A DNA stretch of 13,347 bases from an uncultured Porphyromonadaceae bacterium (GTDB lineage: Bacteria; Bacteroidota; Bacteroidia; Bacteroidales; Muribaculaceae). The notes under the pieces are model-generated. The model saw only the letters and a program-made list of their open reading frames with translations, did no database searches and was not told where the DNA came from. Of the stretch, positions 1 to 6,644 are shown piece by piece (the stretch's first letter is position 1; each line of letters begins with the position of its first letter). The position numbers were made by a program, and so were the translations under genes. The DNA lies in assembly GCA_900551515.1 (NCBI GenBank), contig URWH01000032.1, forward strand, positions 1 through 13,347, in the 5' to 3' direction.

Positions 1-596
1 ATATCAAGGCGCACAACCGCCGCTATCAGGACTACGACAACTACGTCTGGGTCCGCGACGCGGAGAAGAATAAGCTGGTCGTCGGCACCCAGTGCCGCAT
101 CCTTTATCAGGACGCCATGGGCCGCATGAACCTCGCGCTCAAGTTCAACGAAATGGTCCGCAACGGCGAGATCGGCCCCGTCATCCTTGGCCGTGACCAT
201 CACGATACCGGCGGAACCGACGCGCCCTTCCGTGAGACCAGCAACATCAAGGACGGCTCCAACATCATGGCCGAGATGGCGACCCAGTGCTACGCTGGTA
301 ACGCTGCCCGCGGCATGAGCTACATCGCCCTGCACAACGGCGGCGGCGTGGGCTGGGGCGAAGTGATCAATGGCGGCTTCGGCATGGTGATCGACGGCTC
401 GGCCGATGCTTCGCGCCATATCAGCGAGATGCTGCTGTGGGACGTGAACAACGGCATAGCCCGCCGCAGCTGGGCCCGTAACGAAGGTGCTATGTCGGCG
501 ATAAAACGCGAGATGGATCGCACGCCCGGCCTTAAGGTGACGATGCCCAACATAGCGTCGGACGAAGTGATAGAAAAAGCATTTTCAAAACAATAA
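1..596 (+). CDS. hutU: Urocanate hydratase (urocanase), C-terminal part; 5' end outside window
   Basis: Catalyses the second step of histidine breakdown, urocanate plus water to 4-imidazolone-5-propionate, using tightly bound NAD+ in the cytoplasm. The reading frame is open from base 3 and gives 197 residues before the stop. Urocanase signatures are visible: GRDHHD near 189-206 followed by PFRETSN, and HNGGGVGWGE near 333-362, then a DGS motif and a WDVNNGIARR stretch. The wording (GRDHHD, GWGEVINGGFG) resembles the longer eukaryotic and Bacteroidetes form more than the roughly 550-residue proteobacterial form; that is a judgement from memory of the families. It is the first of four same-strand genes, 14 bp ahead of hutH. 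Family assignment is very secure; total length cannot be seen. Confidence 0.95.
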   Translation, partial: IKAHNRRYQDYDNYVWVRDAEKNKLVVGTQCRILYQDAMGRMNLALKFNEMVRNGEIGPVILGRDHHDTGGTDAPFRETSNIKDGSNIMAEMATQCYAGNAARGMSYIALHNGGGVGWGEVINGGFGMVIDGSADASRHISEMLLWDVNNGIARRSWARNEGAMSAIKREMDRTPGLKVTMPNIASDEVIEKAFSKQ

Positions 597-610
597 CCAA
601 ATATCATACA

Positions 611-2092
611 ATGGTACACCATATTAGCCCTGCGCGTCTGACCATCGAACGCGTCGGGGAAATAATCGATAAGAAAATGAAACTCGCGCTGAGCGAGGAG
701 TCGAGGGCTCGCATTGAGCGTTGCCGACGCTATCTTGACGATAAAATCGAGAGCTGCACCGAGCCTGTCTACGGGATCACGACCGGTTTCGGCTCGCTGT
801 GCAACATTTCGATAGGCAAGGACGACCTTTCGCGGCTGCAGGAGAATCTGGTGAAATCACATTCGTGCGGCTGCGGCGAGCTTGTCGATCCGGAGATCGT
901 GAAGATCATGTTGCTGACGAAAGTGATGTCGCTGTCGTTCGGCAACTCGGGCGTGCAGCTTTCGACGGTGCAGAGGCTCGTCGACATGTTCAACGAGGAT
1001 GTTATACCTGTGGTGTATCAGCAGGGGTCGCTCGGTGCGTCGGGCGATCTGGCGCCGCTGGCCAATATGTGTCTGCCGCTGATCGGACTGGGTAGAGTGT
1101 ATTATAAGGGCGAAGTGCGTCCATCAGGCGAAGTGCTCGAAGAGAAGGGTTGGAAGCCTGTGCACCTGGTGTCGAAAGAGGGACTGGCGCTGCTTAACGG
1201 CACCCAGTTCATGTCGTCGCACGCCGTGCATGCCATCCTGAAAGCGCGTCGGCTCAGCGCGCTGGCCGACAAGATCGGGGCGCTGTCGCTGGATGCTTTC
1301 GATGGCCGCATAGAGCCGTTTGGCGATGAGGTGAATGCCGTGCGCCCGCATCCGGGACAGCTTGCCACAGCGCGCGCCATCCGTCACTGGCTCGAAGGAA
1401 GCGAGATGATCGGACGCCCGAAGACTCATGTGCAGGACCCCTATTCGTTCCGCTGCATGCCTCAGGTGCATGGCGCCGTTAAGGACACGCTCAACTATGT
1501 CGGCAGTGTGATTGAAACAGAAATCAACAGTCCGACCGACAACCCGACCATCTTCCCCGACGAGGATATCATTGTGTCGGCCGGCAACTTCCACGGAGAG
1601 CCGATAGCGCTGCCTATGGACTTCCTGGCGGTGGCCGTTGCCGAGCTGGCAAGCATAAGCGAACGCCGCATCTATCAGCTGATATCGGGGAGCCGCGGGT
1701 TGCCGTCGTTTCTGGTGGCGCATCCGGGGCTGAACAGCGGATTCATGATACCGCAATATGCCGCGGCGTCGATCGTCAACCAGTCGAAAGGCCTGTGCTG
1801 GCCTACGAGCTGCGACACCATTCCGTCGTCGCAGGGTCAGGAAGACCATGTGTCGATGGGTGGCAACTCGGCGACGAAGCTGTGCCGCATCGTCGACAAT
1901 ACGGAGCGCGTGCTTGCTATAGAGCTGATCAACGCCATGCAGGCGCTTGACCTTCGCCGTCCGCTGCACACGTCGCCGGCGCTTGAAGAGTGGCATACCG
2001 AATACCGCAAGACGGTGCCGTTTGTGAGTCAGGACACGGTGATGTCGCCGATCATCGAGAAGTCGGTTGAATTTCTGCGCTCTCAGTCATGA
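611..2092 (+). CDS. hutH: Histidine ammonia-lyase (histidase)
   Basis: Removes ammonia from L-histidine to give urocanate, the first step of the hut pathway; cytoplasmic. At 493 residues it has typical family length. The MIO prosthetic-group triad A143-S144-G145 lies in GSLGASGDLAPL, almost the same numbering as in the Pseudomonas putida enzyme. Other expected active-site residues are present: Y54 (YGITTGFG), H84 in the KSH motif that favours histidine over tyrosine or phenylalanine, N196 (LLNGTQ), Y278 and R281 (QDPYSFR), F327 in GNFHGE, and E411 in SQGQEDH. The ATG at 611 is chosen because the protein then starts at the usual distance from the catalytic Tyr. No Shine-Dalgarno site is seen, as is normal for Bacteroidetes. 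The stop overlaps the hutI start by 4 bp (ATGA), implying translational coupling. Confidence 0.97.
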   Translation: MVHHISPARLTIERVGEIIDKKMKLALSEESRARIERCRRYLDDKIESCTEPVYGITTGFGSLCNISIGKDDLSRLQENLVKSHSCGCGELVDPEIVKIMLLTKVMSLSFGNSGVQLSTVQRLVDMFNEDVIPVVYQQGSLGASGDLAPLANMCLPLIGLGRVYYKGEVRPSGEVLEEKGWKPVHLVSKEGLALLNGTQFMSSHAVHAILKARRLSALADKIGALSLDAFDGRIEPFGDEVNAVRPHPGQLATARAIRHWLEGSEMIGRPKTHVQDPYSFRCMPQVHGAVKDTLNYVGSVIETEINSPTDNPTIFPDEDIIVSAGNFHGEPIALPMDFLAVAVAELASISERRIYQLISGSRGLPSFLVAHPGLNSGFMIPQYAAASIVNQSKGLCWPTSCDTIPSSQGQEDHVSMGGNSATKLCRIVDNTERVLAIELINAMQALDLRRPLHTSPALEEWHTEYRKTVPFVSQDTVMSPIIEKSVEFLRSQS

Positions 2093-3327
2093 TAATAGCC
2101 AATATCGGAATGCTTGTCGGCGTGGCTGCGGAGTGCCGCGATGCGCTGCGGGGCGCGCGGATGAGCCGCACGGAGATCGTTGAGGATGCGTGGCTGCGCA
2201 TCGAAGGCTCCCGCTTTCATTCGTGGGGCCGGATGGCCGACTTTCCGGTCACCGACGGCACGGAAGAGGTGGTCGACGCCGGCGGCGGCGCTCTGTTTCC
2301 GTCGTTTTGCGACTCACACACACATATAGTGTATGCCGGCAGCCGCGAGCAGGAGTTTGAGGATAAGATACGCGGGCTCAGCTATGAAGAGATAGCGCGG
2401 CGCGGCGGCGGCATACTGAATTCGGCCGACCTGCTGCAGCGTACGCCCGAGGAGGAGCTGCTGCGGCAGTCGATGCGGCGCGTTGAAGAAGTGATGCGCA
2501 TGGGCACGGGCTGCCTTGAGATCAAGAGCGGCTACGGGCTGACGGTGGAGTCGGAGCTGAAGATGCTGCGTGTGATAGCGCGCATCGCCGAGACGGTGCC
2601 GGCGCATGTGCGTGCCACGTTTCTCGGCGCTCACGCCGTGGGCAGGGCATATGCCGGCCGCCAGCAGGATTATGTGGACATGCTCGTGGCCGAGATGCTG
2701 CCGGCTGTTGCGGCCGAAGGACTGGCGGAGTTTGTGGATGTGTTCTGCGACGCGGGATTTTTCACACCTGCCCAGACGGCACAGATACTCGAGGCAGCCG
2801 CCCGCTACGGGATGCGGCCGAAGATTCATGCCAACGAGCTCGCCGTTTCGGGCGGCGTGCAGACGGGCGTGGCCCACGGCGCTCTGTCGGTGGACCATCT
2901 CGAACGCATCGGCGATGAGGAGATAGCGCTGCTGAAGGACTCGGCCACGGTGGCCACGGTGCTCCCCGGAGCGTCGTTTTTCCTCGGGATGCCCTACGGA
3001 AAGGCGCGGCAGCTCGTGGACGCGGGCGCGGCGGTGGCGCTGGCTTCGGACTACAATCCCGGGTCGTCGCCCTCGGGCAATATGCGCATGGTGATGTCGC
3101 TCGGCTGCATCAAGCTGAAACTGACGCCCGAAGAGTCGCTTAATGCCGTGACCGTCAATGGCGCCGCCGCTATGGATGCGCTCGGTGACTACGGCTCGAT
3201 AACGCCGGGCAAGATAGCCAATTTTTATATTACCGACCCGCTGCCGTCGCTGGCTTTCATGCCGTATGCCTATGCGACGCCGGTGATACGCCGGGTTTAC
3301 CTGCAGGGACAAGAACTGACCAACTGA
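2089..3327 (+). CDS. hutI: Imidazolonepropionase
   Basis: Hydrolyses 4-imidazolone-5-propionate to N-formimino-L-glutamate, the third hut step; a cytoplasmic metal-dependent amidohydrolase. At 412 residues it is full length. Metal ligands expected from the family are present: H77 and H79 in DSHTHIV, H247 in KIHANE, and D321 in ASDYNPG. Further substrate-site landmarks are the KSGYGL motif (K146 on), E250 right after H247, and H270 in SVDHLE. The GGG run at 106-108 and the DYNPGSSPSG segment are characteristic of HutI rather than of other amidohydrolases. It starts inside the hutH stop (ATGA) and ends 2 bp before the next gene, so it is firmly inside the operon. The enzyme that turns N-formimino-glutamate into glutamate is not in this window. 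Confidence 0.97.
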   Translation: MIIANIGMLVGVAAECRDALRGARMSRTEIVEDAWLRIEGSRFHSWGRMADFPVTDGTEEVVDAGGGALFPSFCDSHTHIVYAGSREQEFEDKIRGLSYEEIARRGGGILNSADLLQRTPEEELLRQSMRRVEEVMRMGTGCLEIKSGYGLTVESELKMLRVIARIAETVPAHVRATFLGAHAVGRAYAGRQQDYVDMLVAEMLPAVAAEGLAEFVDVFCDAGFFTPAQTAQILEAAARYGMRPKIHANELAVSGGVQTGVAHGALSVDHLERIGDEEIALLKDSATVATVLPGASFFLGMPYGKARQLVDAGAAVALASDYNPGSSPSGNMRMVMSLGCIKLKLTPEESLNAVTVNGAAAMDALGDYGSITPGKIANFYITDPLPSLAFMPYAYATPVIRRVYLQGQELTN

Positions 3328-3329
3328 TT

Positions 3330-3719
3330 ATGGAATCAAGAAAAGAACAGGCCGCCGACCGCAAGCGCAGCGGAAAATACAACTGCGCGCAGGCTGTTGC
3401 GATGACATATGCCGATATCGCCGGACTCGACGAGGATGTGATCCTGGCGGTGACCGCATCGTTCGGCACCGGGATGGGCACGATGGAGGGCACTTGTGGT
3501 GCGCTCGTGGGCGCCGGCGTGGTGACCGGCGCGGTGATAAAAGACCGGATGCGTTCGCGCGCTGCCATGAAGAAGATCCTCACGGCCTTCCGTGAGCGCA
3601 ACGGCGCGACTGTTTGCCGCGATCTGAAGGGCATTGGCACGGGATGTCCGCTGCGCGACTGCAACGACTGCGTGGCCGATGCCGCCGAGATGCTTGAGCG
3701 TGAGCTCGGGCTGGTATAG
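3330..3719 (+). CDS. C-GCAxxG-C-C family small cysteine-rich protein
   Basis: A 129-residue soluble protein of a family named after its conserved cysteines (C-GCAxxG-C-C, putative redox-active proteins). Its biochemical role is not established and I do not assign one. Visible family features are C19 in KYNCAQAV, a glycine-rich stretch GTGMGTMEGTCGALVGAG with C56 in the CGAxxG core, and a C-terminal cluster C96, C106, C111 and C114. There is no signal peptide or membrane segment. The start lies 2 bp behind the hutI stop, so it is almost certainly co-transcribed with the hut genes. This suggests a link to histidine breakdown or simply conserved position; the link is inference. Its last codons (CTG GTA TAG) are the left copy of the 9-bp repeat flanking the MITE-like element that follows immediately. 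Confidence 0.85.
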   Translation: MESRKEQAADRKRSGKYNCAQAVAMTYADIAGLDEDVILAVTASFGTGMGTMEGTCGALVGAGVVTGAVIKDRMRSRAAMKKILTAFRERNGATVCRDLKGIGTGCPLRDCNDCVADAAEMLERELGLV

Positions 3720-3844
3720 TAACTACTCACCTATCCGAAATGATGTAAGGTGCTGGTAGCCAGTGTGTGAACGCACGGCTCGTGCGTCCCTACAATTCGC
3801 TTGTAGCCAATATGTTTGCATAGGTGAGCAGTTGCCTGGTATAG
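3711..3844. mobile_element. MITE-like non-coding element with 14-bp TIRs and 9-bp target duplication
   Basis: The 9-bp sequence CTGGTATAG occurs at 3711-3719 and again, perfectly, at 3836-3844. Between them are terminal inverted repeats AACTACTCACCTAT (3721-3734) and ATAGGTGAGCAGTT (3820-3833), matching at 13 of 14 positions. The interior holds three consecutive hairpins: CTGG-TAG-CCAG (3753-3763), ACGCACG-GCT-CGTGCGT (3771-3787) and CTACAA-TTCGC-TTGTAG (3790-3806). No protein is encoded. The arrangement of direct repeat, inverted repeat, inverted repeat, direct repeat is that of a small non-autonomous transposon with its target-site duplication. The left copy of the direct repeat contains the stop codon of the upstream gene, so the insertion left that protein intact. 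The family of the helper transposase is unknown, and no transposase gene is in the window. Confidence 0.7.
3771..3787. repeat. REP-like hairpin inside the MITE-like element
   Basis: A perfect 7-bp stem ACGCACG/CGTGCGT with a 3-nt loop. On the minus strand it is preceded by GTAG (GTAGGGACGCACG), the kind of 5' tetranucleotide that precedes REP palindromes recognised by RAYT transposases in other bacteria. That parallel is from family knowledge; whether this sequence is repeated in the genome cannot be judged from one copy. Confidence 0.45.
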
Positions 3845-4043
3845 AGCGTGTGCTAAATCATGTGAACAGGGATGTTAAAACGGGCAAAAAATTGTAATGC
3901 GTCATGGTGGCGGCTGTGGTGCAAGCCTTTGATGTATAATGTGATAGGTCCGTCGGTCTGTTGGAGTTATTAAAATCTGAAGCTTCGAGGTCGGTAAAAT
4001 TCAGAGACGTTAACCTAAATAGTGTGACGGCCGGCGGCGGGGG
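3845..4043. other. Intergenic stretch with no recognisable feature
   Basis: About 200 bp between the MITE-like element and the promoter of the NlpC/P60 gene. It is more AT-rich than the flanking genes. I see no RNA gene, no convincing open frame and no clear terminator. A minus-strand frame runs through it but continues antisense into the promoter and the NlpC/P60 signal peptide, so it is not credible. Confidence 0.5.
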
Positions 4044-4074
4044 TTGACATGGGCTTTCGGATGTTGTATCTTTG
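4044..4074 (+). promoter_or_regulatory. Bacteroidetes-type promoter for the NlpC/P60 gene
   Basis: TTG at 4044-4046 (within TTGACA) and TATCTTTG at 4067-4074 are separated by 20 bp. This fits the Bacteroides primary-sigma consensus of a -33 TTTG and a -7 TAnnTTTG spaced about 19-21 bp. Transcription should begin near 4080, giving a leader of roughly 105 nt before the ATG at 4186. Confidence 0.75.
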
Positions 4075-4091
4075 TGCCGCAAAACAGTTGA

Positions 4092-4122
4092 CAACGGCGT
4101 GATTGTGATGATGTTGCCGTTG
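4092..4122 (+). other. Possible hairpin in the 5' leader of the NlpC/P60 mRNA
   Basis: CAACGGC at 4092-4098 can pair with GCCGTTG at 4116-4122 across a 17-nt loop, just downstream of the predicted transcription start. The leader is long for such a small gene. A regulatory role is speculative and a chance stem is possible. Confidence 0.3.
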
Positions 4123-4185
4123 ATCAGACGGAATGATTTTCCGACCTTATCCAATACCATATTAACACGAATACTCTCTAATATT

Positions 4186-4761
4186 ATGAATAAATTTGCT
4201 GCAATAGCCATTGTGATTACATCAATATTTTCGGCCGGCGCAACCAATATCATCAACAGCGGTGAGATTCACCGTCCGGTGAACGAAGTTGCCGAACCGT
4301 CGCCTCTGGTGGTGGCGGTTGACACAACGGAGCTTCAGGAGGTGATTGCCGATCCGTCGGCTGAGACAGTGCGCGAGCTTACGGAATATGCCTCGCGTTT
4401 CCTCGGCCGCAAATATGTGTGGGGCGCCACGGGGCCGAAATCGTTTGACTGCTCGGGATTTACCGGCTATGTGTTCCGCCACGGCGGCATAGAACTGCCG
4501 CGCACCTCGCGCATGCAATTTACGCAGGGCACAAAAGTGGACCGCGACGATCTGCGTCCGGGCGATCTGATGTTTTTCTCAAGCCCGCGTTCCGGCAAAG
4601 GCCAGGTGGGGCATGTGGGAATTGTGGTCGACGTCGATGAGTCGACCGGCAGCGTGACCTTCATCCACGCCTCGACGAAAAAGGGCATCACGTATCAGAA
4701 ATTCCCCGACGGCGGTTATTACAGCCGCGCATATATCGGAGCCAAGCGCGTGATCACATAA
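4186..4761 (+). CDS. Secreted NlpC/P60 family cell-wall peptidase
   Basis: Predicted cysteine peptidase that cuts peptidoglycan stem peptides outside the cytoplasmic membrane. With the ATG at 4186 the product is 191 residues and begins with a signal peptide (about residues 1-20, MNKFAAIAIVITSIFSAGA). The NlpC/P60 domain covers about 62-190: an opening YASRFLGRKYVWGATGP, catalytic Cys89 in FDCSGF, catalytic His143 in GHVGIV, and third polar residue His161 in FIHAST, followed by a typical RAYIGAKR end. An in-frame TTG at 4072 would lengthen the protein by 38 residues, but that codon lies inside the promoter -7 box and would bury the signal peptide, so I reject it. There is no SH3 or LysM module in front, so it is a minimal single-domain enzyme. 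It is monocistronic and convergent with the nuclease gene. Confidence 0.92.
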   Translation: MNKFAAIAIVITSIFSAGATNIINSGEIHRPVNEVAEPSPLVVAVDTTELQEVIADPSAETVRELTEYASRFLGRKYVWGATGPKSFDCSGFTGYVFRHGGIELPRTSRMQFTQGTKVDRDDLRPGDLMFFSSPRSGKGQVGHVGIVVDVDESTGSVTFIHASTKKGITYQKFPDGGYYSRAYIGAKRVIT

Positions 4762-4813
4762 GGCGGCGCAGCAACATTGCACAGAAAAAAAGTACGATTA
4801 GTTGAAAGGGAGG

Positions 4814-4851
4814 TCCCCGCAGCACAGGCAGTAATGCCTGAGTTGCGGGGA
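4814..4851. terminator. Hairpin between convergent genes, probable bidirectional terminator
   Basis: An 8-bp outer stem (TCCCCGCA 4814-4821 with TGCGGGGA 4844-4851), a symmetrical 3-nt internal loop and a 6-bp inner stem (CAGGCA 4825-4830 with TGCCTG 4835-4840) closed by a GTAA tetraloop. It lies 53 bp after the peptidase stop and 25 bp after the nuclease stop. No T-run follows directly on the plus strand. For the minus strand a T7 run (4784-4790) lies about 24 nt beyond. Position makes a terminator the simplest reading. Confidence 0.5.
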
Positions 4852-4875
4852 TCGTTCGTTATGTTAGAACCGGCT

Positions 4876-5691
4876 CTATTGCGCGGGAGTGTATGGCGCC
4901 TGATGCGAAGAAGCGTAGGCGGGGTCGAAGAGGATGTTGAGGATGTGGGCCAGACGGAGTCCGCCGCGGAGAAACTGCATCTCGACCGTCGGAGTCCAGT
5001 CGGCGATGTCGTTGTAGGAAACGTTGGAGCCTGGGGCAATGCGGCTGTAGATGAGGCTGGCGAGGGCGAGGCTTTCCTTAGCCCAGTCGTCGACCGAGCC
5101 GCTGATTAACGATTCCTCTTCTTCGGGCGTCGTGCGGTCGATCTGCTGCTGCCATTCGGAGTAGCTCCATTTGTGGGCGGATTCGGGGATGTTGCTGTCC
5201 CATATCGAGTGGAGATTGGTGTCGCGGTTGAAGAAGCGCACCTTCGTGCGGTTGCCGCCGAGGTCGGTGGCGTGTCCGAGATGCATCGGCTGGTGCATGT
5301 CGCCCATGATGTGGATGAGTATTTTCATGGCGAGCTCTTTCTGCCCGGGGGTGGCGTTGCTGCCGGAGAGAGTTTCCATCTGAGCTTTTATGGCGGTGAC
5401 GATGTCGCCGGCGGGATTGGCCTGTGCTTCTTCGTAGCGCACGCCTTCGTCAATGTTTTTATAGTGCCACGTTTTGGTGTAAGCGTAGTCGGGCGTGTGG
5501 CTTGCGTTGTCGAGCCAGTTGGCCCAGTAGATCATCGAGCGGCCGGAGAGGATGCTGTCGACGGCCTGTCGGGCAGCGGGTGTGAGATGCTGTTCAGCGA
5601 TGCAGGCTGTGACGTCATGACCTTTCTGCCCCCAGGCGAAAGCGGCCAGGGCGGTCGCAATCATGATCTGAAAAAAGAGGATGCGTTTCAT
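4876..5691 (-). CDS. Secreted S1/P1-type zinc nuclease
   Basis: Predicted Zn-dependent single-strand nuclease/phosphodiesterase exported to the periplasm or beyond, able to cut DNA or RNA and remove 3'-phosphates in characterised relatives. The product is 271 residues. A signal peptide covers about residues 1-19, and cleavage before W20 would expose the N-terminal tryptophan that is itself a zinc ligand in this family. All nine trinuclear-zinc ligands can be placed by the spacing in P1 nuclease: W20, H25, D61, H76, H127, D131, H137, H161 and D165. The core motif is HIMGDMHQPMH, followed by DLGGN. The enzyme is therefore likely active. The gene is single, convergent with the NlpC/P60 gene and divergent from rsmA. 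Scavenging of nucleic acids for phosphate and nucleosides is a likely role, by inference. Confidence 0.93.
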   Translation of the reverse strand: MKRILFFQIMIATALAAFAWGQKGHDVTACIAEQHLTPAARQAVDSILSGRSMIYWANWLDNASHTPDYAYTKTWHYKNIDEGVRYEEAQANPAGDIVTAIKAQMETLSGSNATPGQKELAMKILIHIMGDMHQPMHLGHATDLGGNRTKVRFFNRDTNLHSIWDSNIPESAHKWSYSEWQQQIDRTTPEEEESLISGSVDDWAKESLALASLIYSRIAPGSNVSYNDIADWTPTVEMQFLRGGLRLAHILNILFDPAYASSHQAPYTPAQ

Positions 5692-5715
5692 GTAAGTAGC
5701 GGGTTGTTAACATTG

Positions 5716-5723
5716 CAAAGGTA
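5716..5723 (-). promoter_or_regulatory. Promoter -7 box for the S1/P1 nuclease gene
   Basis: Read on the minus strand this is TACCTTTG, a match to TAnnTTTG, 24 bp ahead of the ATG, which predicts a very short leader. No good -33 TTTG is found at 19-21 bp, so the call rests on the -7 box and its position. Confidence 0.5.
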
Positions 5724-5776
5724 GAAATAATTTGACAAACTTTAAGCGACAGGGGCGGGGTTTTAAAATGTTTTTA

Positions 5777-5784
5777 TAATTTTG
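5777..5784 (+). promoter_or_regulatory. Promoter -7 box for rsmA-mgtE
   Basis: TAATTTTG matches the Bacteroidetes -7 consensus TAnnTTTG and lies 65 bp ahead of the rsmA ATG in an AT-rich patch. A convincing -33 element at the right distance is not visible. With the nuclease box at 5716-5723 it forms a divergent promoter region. Confidence 0.5.
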
Positions 5785-5836
5785 TAGCGCCGTCAGTGCG
5801 GCTTATCGAGAAACAGAAGCGAACCAATTAACAGTC

Positions 5837-5842
5837 AGGAGG
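5837..5842 (+). promoter_or_regulatory. Strong Shine-Dalgarno site for rsmA
   Basis: A full AGGAGG sits 7 nt ahead of the ATG at 5850 and fixes that start. Perfect anti-Shine-Dalgarno matches are unusual in Bacteroidetes, where most genes, including the others here, lack one. Confidence 0.6.
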
Positions 5843-5849
5843 CATAAAG

Positions 5850-6638
5850 ATGCAGAAAGTAAAGCCGAAAAAGGCGTTAGGCCAACATTTTCTCACCGAT
5901 TTGTCGGTGGCGCGGCGCATAGCGTCGACGCTTGACGACTTCAAGGGGATGCCTGTGATTGAGGTGGGCCCCGGCATGGGTATGCTCACTCAGTTTCTTC
6001 TGGCCGACGGCCACGACGTGAAAGTGGCCGAGATCGACCGGGAGAGCGTGGCTTATCTGACGGCCGAATATCCCGAGCTTGCTGCCGAAGGCCGTATCCT
6101 CGAATGCGACTTCCTGAAGACCGATCTCAACGAAGTGTTCCCGGGTGAAGGAAAGTTCTGTGTGATAGGAAATTATCCCTACAACATCTCGTCGCAGATA
6201 TTTTTCCATGTGCTCGACTATAAAGACCGTGTGGCATGCTGCTCCGGCATGCTTCAGCGCGAGGTGGCCGAGCGACTGGCCGCCTGTCCCGGGACGAAGG
6301 CGCGCGGCATACTGAGCGTGCTGCTTCAGGCATGGTACGATGTTGAATATCTGTTCACCGTGAGCGAGACGGTGTTTAACCCGCCGCCCAAAGTGAAGAG
6401 CGGCGTGATCAGGATGACCCGCAACGGAGTGAGCGATCTGGGCTGTGACGAGCGCCTGTTCAAGAGCGTCGTCAAGACCACGTTCGGTCAGCGCCGCAAG
6501 ACGATACGCAATTCGGTGCGTCAGCTCACCGGTGGCGTGCCGCTGCCCGACACACCGCTGGCCGGTATGCGCCCCGAGCAGCTGACGGTGAATCAATTTG
6601 TAGAATTAACCAATATAATTGCCGCGATGCGCGGCTGA
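5850..6638 (+). CDS. rsmA: 16S rRNA (adenine1518-N6/adenine1519-N6)-dimethyltransferase
   Basis: Transfers four methyl groups from S-adenosylmethionine to two adjacent adenines in the 3'-terminal helix of 16S rRNA, acting in late small-subunit assembly (also called KsgA). At 262 residues it is full length. Motifs in order: KKALGQHFL at 7-15, the SAM-binding loop EVGPGMGMLT (38-47), acidic E61/D63 that contact the SAM ribose, D87 before the FLK segment, and the catalytic NYPYNIS (108-114), the Bacteroidetes form of NLPYNIS. A PPPKVKSGVIRM segment and the FGQRRKTIRNS motif in the C-terminal domain are also typical. A strong Shine-Dalgarno site fixes the start. The gene is followed 6 bp later by mgtE and presumably shares its transcript; I recall the same neighbourhood from other Bacteroidales. 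Confidence 0.97.
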   Translation: MQKVKPKKALGQHFLTDLSVARRIASTLDDFKGMPVIEVGPGMGMLTQFLLADGHDVKVAEIDRESVAYLTAEYPELAAEGRILECDFLKTDLNEVFPGEGKFCVIGNYPYNISSQIFFHVLDYKDRVACCSGMLQREVAERLAACPGTKARGILSVLLQAWYDVEYLFTVSETVFNPPPKVKSGVIRMTRNGVSDLGCDERLFKSVVKTTFGQRRKTIRNSVRQLTGGVPLPDTPLAGMRPEQLTVNQFVELTNIIAAMRG

Positions 6639-6644
6639 TGAGCG

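Noticed and set aside
1124..1996. Minus-strand open frame of about 290 codons opposite hutH
   Set aside because: Low-complexity Arg/His-rich translation and complete overlap with a fully recognised enzyme.
2314..3312. Long minus-strand open frame (about 330 codons) opposite hutI
   Set aside because: The product is rich in Arg and His with no fold or motif, typical of the complement of a GC-rich gene; hutI on the other strand has all catalytic residues.
4072..4185. Upstream TTG start extending the NlpC/P60 protein by 38 residues
   Set aside because: The TTG is part of the promoter -7 box, so it would not be in the mRNA, and the extension would hide a good signal peptide starting at 4186.
3858..4256. 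Minus-strand open frame across the intergenic region and the NlpC/P60 start
   Set aside because: It runs antisense through a clear promoter and signal peptide, has no recognisable motif and ends in non-coding DNA.
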